DNA of 7,001 bases, taken from positions 4,122 through 11,122 of the forward strand of contig DGOT01000247.1 in assembly GCA_002389465.1 (NCBI GenBank), given 5' to 3'. Shown here one piece after another: positions 1 through 4,989 of this stretch (its first letter is position 1; every line of letters starts with the position of its first letter). The notes under the pieces were generated by a model. It was given only the letters and a program-made list of their open reading frames with translations, ran no database searches and had not been told where the DNA came from. Source of the DNA: Bacteroidales bacterium UBA4459 (GTDB taxonomy: Bacteria; Bacteroidota; Bacteroidia; Bacteroidales; F082). A program made the position numbers and the translations under genes.

Positions 1-49
1 GTGGTGGGAAAATCCCGAAACCAAGGAATGCGGCCTGCATCAGAAGTGA
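1..49 (+). CDS. cysH: Phosphoadenylyl-/adenylyl-sulfate reductase (CysH), C-terminal end only
   Basis: Only the last 15 codons are in the window, read from position 2 to the TGA at 47-49; they give WWENPETKECGLHQK. The ECGLH motif near the carboxyl end, preceded by a tryptophan-rich stretch, is the hallmark of PAPS/APS reductases. In this family the cysteine of ECGLH is the nucleophile that attacks the sulfate sulfur and is then resolved by thioredoxin, releasing sulfite in assimilatory sulfate reduction in the cytoplasm. The other two frames give no such motif. The rest of the gene lies upstream of the window, so the APS/PAPS preference and the iron-sulfur cysteine pairs cannot be judged. 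The call rests on one short motif and is fairly but not fully secure. Confidence 0.7.
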   Translation, partial: WWENPETKECGLHQK

Positions 50-103
50 GTTCTGAGTTCTGAGTTTGGAGTTCTGAGTTTGGAGTTTGGAGTTCGGGGT
101 TGA
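48..103. repeat. Heptanucleotide tandem repeat, eight units
   Basis: Eight consecutive 7-bp units lie here in the order GAGTTCT, GAGTTCT, GAGTTTG, GAGTTCT, GAGTTTG, GAGTTTG, GAGTTCG, GGGTTGA. The consensus is GAGTTYK and only the last unit is badly degenerate. The array begins inside the TGA stop of the cysH end and finishes 48 nt before the TTG start of the MATE gene. It is too short and has no spacers, so it is not a CRISPR. Because it lies outside both reading frames, a change in copy number would alter spacing upstream of the exporter and not a protein. Confidence 0.85.
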
Positions 104-151
104 GAGAATAACAGTATTTCATAAAGCCATTAATCTGCACCATATCCTGAT

Positions 152-1465
152 TTGAATTTCAAAGCTGACATAAACAAAGAGATTCTCCGGCTGTCGGTTC
201 CGAACATTGTGAGTAACATCACCGTTCCATTGCTCGGCATGGTAGACCTGGCCATGATGGGACACCTTGATGACCCGATTTATATCGGAGCCATTGCCCT
301 GGGCGGGATTATCTTCAATATTATTTATCACAGTTTTGCCTTCCTGCGTATGGGCAGCAGCGGCTTTACAGCCCAGGCTTACGGAGCGAAGAACGACAGA
401 GATATTTCGCTCGTACTGACACGTTCACTCCTTGTAGCTGCCGGCCTGGCATTGCTGCTGCTACTGTTGCAGTACCCGATACAGTGGGTGGCTTTCCGCC
501 TGCTGGACGGAAGCGAAGAGGTGAAAACCCTGGCACGACAGTATTTCTATATCCGCATCTATGCGGCACCTGCCACCCTGGCGTTGTATGCTTTTTACGG
601 ATGGTTTCTGGGACTGCAGAATGCCCGCATCCCGATGATCCTGGCCATTACGGTAAACCTGGTAAATATCGGGCTGAATTTCTTTTTCATCAAGGTACTG
701 GGCATGAAATCGGATGGAGTAGCCTGGGCCAGTGTGCTGGCTCAATACACGGGTTTGCTGCTGGCCATTGTTTTTCTGTTAACCACCTATAAAAAATATG
801 TTGTGGCATACGCAGCTTCTATCATTTTCAAAACGAAAGAAATAAAACGTTTCTTTCGCGTTAATTCAGACATATTTATCCGCACGCTTTTACTGATCCT
901 GGTCTTTGCCTTTTTCCTCAGCCGGTCGGCGGATATGGGAAATGATATTCTGGCCGTTAACTCCTTGTTATTTCAGTTTTTATATATCTTCTCCTACTTT
1001 GCCGACGGTTTTGCTTTTGCCGGAGAAGCCCTGGCCGGTAAAGCCAAAGGTACCGGAGAACCCTCCCGTCTTAAACTAACGGTGAAATATCTGTTCCGCT
1101 GGAGCTGGGGCACTTCCGTAGTGTATGCTTTGTTCTTCTTCACGGCTTTTCATCTTTTGCTCCGCCTGATGACCGACAACGAACTGCTGATTGCCATGGC
1201 TGACGAATACAAATACTGGATCATGGTGCTGCCGCTGACCAGCGGCGCTGCTTTTATCTGGGACGGGATTTATATCGGTATTACTGCCTCCAAAGCCATG
1301 CGCAACACCATGATCATCGCCTCCGTTGCGGTGTTTCTACCTGTCTATCACCTCACTATTGGTAGTTTTGGTAATCACGGTCTTTGGCTGGCGTTGAACC
1401 TGTTTATGATAAGCCGGGGGATGTTGATGTGGGGGCTGGCACGGAAAGCAGTTTACAAGGAATAA
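152..1465 (+). CDS. MATE family efflux transporter (DinF-like)
   Basis: This 437-residue inner-membrane protein belongs to the MATE family, which exports cationic drugs and metabolites in exchange for H+ or Na+. The N-terminal signature NKEILRLSVPNI...NITVPLLGMVDLAMMGHL (about residues 8-39) and GSSGFTAQAYGAKND (68-82) are typical of the DinF-like branch. The remainder is a run of hydrophobic segments to the end, and the length fits a complete 12-helix member. The substrate cannot be inferred. The start is TTG at 152: the frame is open only back to a TAA at 131-133 and has no ATG or GTG there, and later starts would cut into the conserved first helix. No convincing promoter was found in the 102 nt after cysH, so read-through from cysH or an atypical promoter is possible. 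Confidence 0.9.
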   Translation: MNFKADINKEILRLSVPNIVSNITVPLLGMVDLAMMGHLDDPIYIGAIALGGIIFNIIYHSFAFLRMGSSGFTAQAYGAKNDRDISLVLTRSLLVAAGLALLLLLLQYPIQWVAFRLLDGSEEVKTLARQYFYIRIYAAPATLALYAFYGWFLGLQNARIPMILAITVNLVNIGLNFFFIKVLGMKSDGVAWASVLAQYTGLLLAIVFLLTTYKKYVVAYAASIIFKTKEIKRFFRVNSDIFIRTLLLILVFAFFLSRSADMGNDILAVNSLLFQFLYIFSYFADGFAFAGEALAGKAKGTGEPSRLKLTVKYLFRWSWGTSVVYALFFFTAFHLLLRLMTDNELLIAMADEYKYWIMVLPLTSGAAFIWDGIYIGITASKAMRNTMIIASVAVFLPVYHLTIGSFGNHGLWLALNLFMISRGMLMWGLARKAVYKE

Positions 1466-1510
1466 TTATTCTTCATTGTCTTAAAACAGTTTCCCTTCAG
1501 TACGGACAAA

Positions 1511-1520
1511 GAGTTAACTC
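1511..1520. other. 10-bp perfect palindrome GAGTTAACTC
   Basis: A perfect 10-bp palindrome sits between the MATE stop and the padR promoter, about 33 bp upstream of the larger padR dyad. It has no loop and no T-tract, so it is not a terminator. A protein-binding site is possible, but palindromes of this size also occur by chance. It shares no sequence with the AGTACT half-sites downstream. Confidence 0.25.
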
Positions 1521-1552
1521 GTTAATCATTATTGTTTCATGTATTTATATTT

Positions 1553-1583
1553 AAATAGTACTTTGTCTTGCATAGTACTATTT
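1553..1583. promoter_or_regulatory. Inverted repeat, candidate PadR operator
   Basis: AAATAGTACT at 1553-1562 is repeated as its exact reverse complement AGTACTATTT at 1574-1583, with an 11-bp spacer that itself starts and ends with a partly symmetric TG...CA. The dyad covers the -33 side of the padR promoter and its right arm reaches within 8 bp of the -7 box. Each arm ends in the 6-bp palindrome AGTACT, so the ATAGTACT blocks also read as direct repeats 17 bp apart. PadR proteins are dimeric winged-helix repressors that usually bind dyads in their own promoters, so autorepression is the natural reading. The binding itself is inferred. Confidence 0.6.
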
Positions 1584-1598
1584 TTTACCTTATATTTG
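1567..1598 (+). promoter_or_regulatory. Promoter of padR-pspC, Bacteroidota type
   Basis: The -7 box TATATTTG (1591-1598) matches the Bacteroidota consensus TAnnTTTG exactly. A near-match to the -33 TTTG, CTTG at 1567-1570, lies 20 bp upstream, within the usual 19-21 bp. Transcription would start near 1605, giving a leader of roughly 18 nt before the ATG at 1623. The -33 element falls inside the spacer of the inverted repeat, so a bound repressor would block RNA polymerase. Confidence 0.65.
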
Positions 1599-1622
1599 CC
1601 ACGAACAATTAATGTCAATCCG

Positions 1623-1964
1623 ATGAACATTGAAAAAACTAATGCACAAATGCGGAAAGGGGTACTGGATCTGTGTGTGTTATCGATTATTTCCGACCAG
1701 GAAGTGTACACATCTGATATTCTGTTATTTTTAAAAGAAGCACAACTTTTGGTAGTGGAAGGCACAGTGTACCCGCTCTTAACACGCCTAAAAAACGATG
1801 GTTTACTCAAATACCGTTGGGAGGAATCGAGTGCAGGACCACCACGAAAATACTACAGCCTGACGGATCAGGGAAAGAAAACACTTGCTTCCCTGAGAAG
1901 TAAATGGAAACAGCTTACCGATTCGGTAAATCAACTTTTAGAACCTAAAAAATCATCAAAATGA
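1623..1964 (+). CDS. PadR family transcriptional regulator
   Basis: This 113-residue protein is a PadR-type winged-helix DNA-binding regulator. The opening MNIEKTNAQMRKGVLDLCVLSII (first helix) and the recognition region around GTVYPLLTRLKNDGLL (47-62), followed by the wing containing GPPRKYYSLTDQGKKTL (72-88), are diagnostic. There is no long C-terminal helical domain, so it belongs to the short PadR-s2/LmrR-like group, which dimerises through the N- and C-terminal helices. The frame is open upstream to 1539, but ATG at 1623 was chosen because the family begins with this motif and the promoter's -7 box lies at 1591-1598. Its stop overlaps the start of the PspC gene by ATGA, so the two are probably translationally coupled and the regulator likely controls that partner and itself. 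The inducing signal is unknown. Confidence 0.93.
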   Translation: MNIEKTNAQMRKGVLDLCVLSIISDQEVYTSDILLFLKEAQLLVVEGTVYPLLTRLKNDGLLKYRWEESSAGPPRKYYSLTDQGKKTLASLRSKWKQLTDSVNQLLEPKKSSK

Positions 1965-2593
1965 AAAAAGTACGGGATATAAATATCAAAGGAATCATCT
2001 TCCACCTGGACGAAGATGCATTCAAAAAACTGAACACCTACCTGAATGAGATCAACACACACTTCAGACACAAAAAAGGTCGCGAAGAGATCGTCAGCGA
2101 TATTGAAAACCGCCTGACTGAGCTCTTTCAACAAAAGTTAAGCAATAAAAAACAAGTGATCACCCTGGAAGATGTAAACGAGGTGATCAGCACCATGGGG
2201 CATCCCTCCGATTTTGATGATGAAGTGGAAGGTGATGACACCACTAATCCGCTAAACGGGCCGAAAGGGAAAAAGAGATTATTCCGGAATATCGACGACC
2301 GCTTTCTCGGGGGAGTGTGTTCTGGGCTTGGGTCTTACATCAACATCGACCCAACCTGGGTACGGATCATCTTTCTACTGGCCCTGTTCCTTGCAGGTGG
2401 CAGTGCTGTAGTGTACATTGTGCTGTGGATCGTGATCCCTCCGGCACGAACCGTCAGTGAAAAACTGGAGATGCAGGGTGACCCCGTCACTATTTCCAAC
2501 ATTGAGAGAGCATTCAAAGAAGAAATGAGCGAAATAAAAGACAAACTGGAAGACCTGACTGAAAAAGCCAGTGATACTTTTAAGAAAAAGTAG
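1961..2593 (+). CDS. PspC domain-containing membrane protein, short form
   Basis: A 210-residue protein with three parts. Residues 1-85 are a soluble, charged, largely helical region (INIKGIIFHLDEDAFKKL..., ITLEDVNEVISTMGHP) that commonly precedes PspC in Bacteroidota. Residues 104-163 are a PspC domain (LFRNIDDRFLGGVCSGLGSYINIDPTWVRI) that runs into one transmembrane segment at about 133-160. Residues 165-210 form a charged, probably coiled helix ending in lysines. PspC proteins in proteobacteria are part of the phage-shock envelope-stress response; in Bacteroidota the role is less clear, but pairing with padR is common. It starts on the ATG that overlaps the padR stop. From memory, many Bacteroidota relatives are much longer and carry extra C-terminal domains; the sequence after this stop shows no continuation, so this is a short version and not an obvious recent truncation. 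Confidence 0.88.
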   Translation: MKKVRDINIKGIIFHLDEDAFKKLNTYLNEINTHFRHKKGREEIVSDIENRLTELFQQKLSNKKQVITLEDVNEVISTMGHPSDFDDEVEGDDTTNPLNGPKGKKRLFRNIDDRFLGGVCSGLGSYINIDPTWVRIIFLLALFLAGGSAVVYIVLWIVIPPARTVSEKLEMQGDPVTISNIERAFKEEMSEIKDKLEDLTEKASDTFKKK

Positions 2594-2646
2594 ATGGGGT
2601 TTTTTCCGGTTCAGCAAAAGCGTGATAAGTTGCAGGACAAACCAAG

Positions 2647-2665
2647 TATCTTTGTGAAGTAAAGG
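2647..2665 (+). promoter_or_regulatory. Possible -7 box and ribosome binding site for mnmD
   Basis: TATCTTTG at 2647-2654 matches the TAnnTTTG -7 consensus, but no TTTG-like -33 box is found 19-21 bp upstream, so promoter activity is uncertain. AAAGG at 2661-2665 is a purine-rich Shine-Dalgarno-like stretch ending 11 nt before the ATG at 2677. The ATG within AAAGGATG (2666) is in another frame. Confidence 0.3.
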
Positions 2666-2676
2666 ATGAATACAGC

Positions 2677-3345
2677 ATGAAGAAAAAGAATAAGCTTAAA
2701 CCAGTCATAACCGAGGACGGATCATATACGATCTTCAATGAGGCTGTCGGCGAGCACTACCACTCCACTTTCGGTGCCCTTCAGGAATCTGAGCATATTT
2801 TCATCCGTGCCGGGCTGGAACCACTCCTGAATAAGCAAAACACGATACATGTGCTGGAAATGGGGTTTGGAACAGGACTGAATGCGCTGCTTACTTTTTT
2901 ACATGCTGATAAAACCAGACAAAAAATATATTATCACGGACTGGAAGCTTTTCCTATAGATACAGACACAGCCAAGACGCTGAATTATCATCAATTCTTG
3001 TATGTTGACCAGGAGTTATTTCTGAAATTCCACGGGTCGGAGCCACGAACCAAAATGTCTGACAACTTTTTGCTGGAAAAAGAGATCGGTACGCTGGAAA
3101 AAGCCGTATTTCCCGATGACAGGTTTGACATTGTTTATTTCGATGCCTTTTCACCTGAAGTTCAGCCGGAATTATGGACACAGGAAATTTTCAGGAAGAT
3201 ATACCGCTCAATGAAACGTGGAAGTACACTTACCACTTATTCCTGCAAAGGAATTGTAAAACGTGCCATGAAAGAAGCAGGTTTTGAGATTGAGAAACTT
3301 CCGGGGCCACCGGGAAAGCGAGAATTTTTGCGGGTTATGAAATAG
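2677..3345 (+). CDS. mnmD: tRNA 5-methylaminomethyl-2-thiouridine methyltransferase MnmD
   Basis: This 222-residue SAM-dependent methyltransferase corresponds to the MnmC1/MnmD domain (Methyltransf_30, formerly DUF752). It adds the last methyl group to the wobble uridine 34 of tRNAs such as Lys, Glu and Gln, making mnm5(s2)U. The SAM-binding loop is EMGFGTGLNA (61-70), preceded by VL. The acidic motif YFDAFSPEVQPELW (154-167) and the closing TTYSCKGIVKRAM (186-198) and PGPPGKREFLRV (209-220) are characteristic. In enterobacteria this domain is fused to the FAD-dependent MnmC2 oxidase; here it stands alone, as expected where only the methyltransferase step is needed. It lies 83 nt after the PspC gene on the same strand and may be transcribed separately. 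Confidence is high. Confidence 0.92.
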   Translation: MKKKNKLKPVITEDGSYTIFNEAVGEHYHSTFGALQESEHIFIRAGLEPLLNKQNTIHVLEMGFGTGLNALLTFLHADKTRQKIYYHGLEAFPIDTDTAKTLNYHQFLYVDQELFLKFHGSEPRTKMSDNFLLEKEIGTLEKAVFPDDRFDIVYFDAFSPEVQPELWTQEIFRKIYRSMKRGSTLTTYSCKGIVKRAMKEAGFEIEKLPGPPGKREFLRVMK

Positions 3346-3356
3346 TTATCTGATTA

Positions 3357-3451
3357 ATTGCACTACAAATGCAATAGTGTTAGCGGACGCATGGCAAATG
3401 CGCCCGATGATAAAGCGAGAAGATATCTATCTTTAAGCGGAACGCTTAAAG
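3357..3451. repeat. Cluster of three dyads in convergent spacer (REP-like or bidirectional terminator)
   Basis: The spacer between mnmD and acyP, which face each other, holds three successive inverted repeats. The first is ATTGCA/TGCAAT (3357-3362 with 3370-3375), overlapped by CACTA/TAGTG (3361-3365 with 3375-3379). The second is CGCAT/ATGCG (3388-3392 with 3398-3402). The third is a strong 9-bp stem CTTTAAGCG/CGCTTAAAG with a GAA loop (3431-3451). The motif GCGGA occurs three times (3383, 3437, 3454). The third stem starts only 8 nt past the acyP stop. None is followed by a T-run on either strand, so a classic intrinsic terminator is not supported; a dispersed palindromic repeat that also slows transcription is a reasonable alternative. 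Confidence 0.55.
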
Positions 3452-3459
3452 CGGCGGAA

Positions 3460-3729
3460 TTATTTTATGGTAAATTCTTCAGCATGAAACAAAGGAATAT
3501 ACTGCTTTTCCAACTTAGTTACATGTGCCCAGGAAGGGCCTTCTTCACACCAACGGATGAATAATTCCAGTTGGTTTTCTTCGCCTATAGCTTCGATGTA
3601 CACACTACCATCGGGACGATTTTTTACGTAGCCCGTGATACCCAATTCGTTGGCTTTCTTTTGTGTATAATACCGGAATCCTACACCTTGCACCCTTCCG
3701 TAAACTTTAACAATCGCTGCTTTTTTCAT
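3460..3729 (-). CDS. acyP: Acylphosphatase
   Basis: An 89-residue cytoplasmic acylphosphatase, full length for the family, which hydrolyses carboxyl-phosphate bonds in small acyl phosphates such as acetyl phosphate and 1,3-bisphosphoglycerate. The signature VYGRVQGVGFRYYTQ (about residues 9-23) contains the phosphate-binding arginine (Arg19 from this start), and GYVKNRPDGSVYIEA (33-47) contains the catalytic asparagine (Asn37). Both essential residues are therefore present. A GTG three bases upstream could also serve, but the ATG at 3729-3727 overlaps the TGA of the previous gene by one base (TGATG), typical of coupled genes, so it is preferred. It is the last gene of the minus-strand operon and ends just before the hairpin cluster. 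Confidence 0.95.
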   Translation of the reverse strand: MKKAAIVKVYGRVQGVGFRYYTQKKANELGITGYVKNRPDGSVYIEAIGEENQLELFIRWCEEGPSWAHVTKLEKQYIPLFHAEEFTIK

Positions 3730-4298
3730 CACACCTCCAGCCTTTTGATCATCAGGTCATCAAGTAACTTAAATAACTGGTCGGGCAGCAGTGTACGCCA
3801 CGGGAACATGTCAAAGCGGCCACCAAAAGCAATGTAATAATCCAGATTAGCCTCACTAAATTCATGGATAACATGATCCCTGAAATTCAGCCCGATAATC
3901 CATCCGTTATCGAGGTTATCAAACCACTCTTCGTAATAATCGGCTGTATCCGAATGAAAATTCAGCACATTTTCACCGATCAGGATAAAATAGCTGATAT
4001 CGTTTTCCAGCAATGCTTCTATAACATTACGGTACAGGTGCATGATATCGTTGTATAAAACATCATTCCACTCACCAAGCAGTTCAATTACACAATAATG
4101 CAGCTCATAACTGACATAAAGGATCTTCAGATACATTGTATTGGATTCGAACTTATCCCACTGCGGATGGATCACATAATTGTAAATGGTGTCTGAGAAC
4201 TCAAATTCACTGTATTGCCTTTCATAAAACGGAGAGTTCGGATCTTCGGCAGCAATATACAACGATCGCCAGCTATAATATGGTTCGATCTCGTGCAT
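3729..4298 (-). CDS. Protein of unknown function, aromatic-rich, Bacteroidota type
   Basis: A 189-residue soluble protein that I do not recognise as any named family, though the sequence feels familiar as a Bacteroidota hypothetical. It has no signal peptide or membrane helix. It is strikingly aromatic (18 Tyr, 13 Phe, 6 Trp, nearly 20 %) and acidic. The central part (about 55-140) alternates apparent strands and helices: MYLKILYV, CVIELLGEW, a helix through DIMHLYRNVIEALLEND, strand YFILIGENVLNFH, helix YYEEWFDNL, strand GWIIGLNF. That order loosely recalls STAS/SpoIIAA-like folds, which is only an inference. The C-terminus has GGRFDMFPWRTLLPDQL (159-175). An open frame extends to 4409, but that part runs through fluC in another frame; ATG at 4298 lies 5 nt after the fluC stop, so it was chosen. 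Its stop overlaps the acyP start. Confidence 0.85.
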   Translation of the reverse strand: MHEIEPYYSWRSLYIAAEDPNSPFYERQYSEFEFSDTIYNYVIHPQWDKFESNTMYLKILYVSYELHYCVIELLGEWNDVLYNDIMHLYRNVIEALLENDISYFILIGENVLNFHSDTADYYEEWFDNLDNGWIIGLNFRDHVIHEFSEANLDYYIAFGGRFDMFPWRTLLPDQLFKLLDDLMIKRLEV

Positions 4299-4303
4299 GA
4301 CGA

Positions 4304-4678
4304 CTAGAACATTCGTGATAAATAATAGCCGGAGAAAGCCAGGCCGATCCCACCAATATTGGTTCCCAGCAGATAAACCAGAGCCGTATGGAACTCCCCT
4401 TCTTTCCACAGGCTGAACACATCGAATGAAAAAGTGGAATAAGTTGTAAAACTGCCCAGTAAGCCGATAAAAATAAACAACCGCACACCTGATGGAATAT
4501 AGAACTTATCGAAGATCCCCCACAACAGCCCGATCAGCAGCGAACCGGCCAGGTTTACCATTAACGAGGCCCAGGGAAAGCGTCCTTCATGCGCTCTTTC
4601 CATCCAATAATAGATCAGAAAACGAGCCACGGCACCTACACTACCACCAAAAGCTACCGCCAGTAATTTATCCATCAT
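4304..4678 (-). CDS. fluC: Fluoride efflux channel FluC (CrcB)
   Basis: A 124-residue membrane protein of the Fluc/CrcB family, which lets F- leave the cytoplasm and protects enolase and pyrophosphatase from poisoning. It shows four hydrophobic segments. Key motifs are GGSVGAVARF (11-20), VNLAGSLLIG (41-50) with the conserved asparagine Asn42, and GLLGSFTTYSTFSFDV (72-87), which carries the polar track, the TM3 break and the paired phenylalanines of the pore. The family usually has GG in GxxGGxTTFSTF; here the second glycine is serine, a mild variation. A single gene of this size implies a dual-topology homodimer. The start ATG at 4678 overlaps the preceding stop by ATGA; a second ATG follows at once. 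Being mid-operon, it has no riboswitch of its own. Confidence 0.95.
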   Translation of the reverse strand: MMDKLLAVAFGGSVGAVARFLIYYWMERAHEGRFPWASLMVNLAGSLLIGLLWGIFDKFYIPSGVRLFIFIGLLGSFTTYSTFSFDVFSLWKEGEFHTALVYLLGTNIGGIGLAFSGYYLSRMF

Positions 4679-4983
4679 AAGGCAAATTTTAATCCTTTCA
4701 CTTTTTTCAAAGCACGGTACAGAGCATCCAGTTGCTTCTTGCTGGTTAACGTAACATTATAGGTATAGCTCATATACGCACCTTTGCTGCTGGCTTTCTT
4801 CGACACATATGTATAAGCCACTTTCTGCTTAACAAAAACCTGTTCCAGTTTTTCCTTGTTGTCAGAGTCGTTATTGCTGAAAACCATCACCGATTTCATT
4901 TCGAAAGACACCGGGTAAATCACCTTTTGCTCCTGGAAGATGTCCGGACTTCCTCCATTTCCGTTACTATTCTTTGTTACCAT
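4675..4983 (-). CDS. DUF493 (YbeD-like) family protein
   Basis: A 102-residue cytoplasmic protein whose C-terminal two thirds fits the DUF493/YbeD fold, a small ferredoxin-like alpha-beta domain resembling ACT regulatory domains. The telling segment is KKASSKGAYMSYTYNVTLTSKKQLDALYRALKKV, cut here into the SSKGAY motif (65-70), the strand YTYNVTLTS (73-81), the helix QLDALYRALKKV (84-95) and the final strand KGLKFAL. E. coli YbeD has the matching SSKGNY and a YEEL helix. The opening strand is YPVSFEMKSVMVF (23-35). The first 20 residues are polar and probably disordered. No biochemical role is established for this family; regulation by ligand or partner binding is a guess. It starts 6 nt after the LpxR-family gene and overlaps fluC by 4 nt. 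Confidence 0.85.
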   Translation of the reverse strand: MVTKNSNGNGGSPDIFQEQKVIYPVSFEMKSVMVFSNNDSDNKEKLEQVFVKQKVAYTYVSKKASSKGAYMSYTYNVTLTSKKQLDALYRALKKVKGLKFAL

Positions 4984-4989
4984 ATATGC

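Noticed and set aside
48..103. Possible CRISPR or protein repeat
   Set aside because: Units are 7 bp, directly abutting, with no spacers, and they lie after the cysH stop with no open frame of note.
1539..1622. Longer N-terminus for PadR starting at 1539
   Set aside because: The extra 28 residues are read through the operator and promoter, are unlike the family, and the canonical MNIEKTN start is at 1623.
2594..2676. Continuation of a longer PspC protein after a frameshift
   Set aside because: The 83-bp gap before mnmD shows no coding character that resembles further PspC-protein domains.
4299..4409. Longer N-terminus for the 189-residue unknown protein
   Set aside because: It would overlap fluC coding sequence by more than 100 nt in another frame, and an ATG 5 nt after the fluC stop is a natural start.
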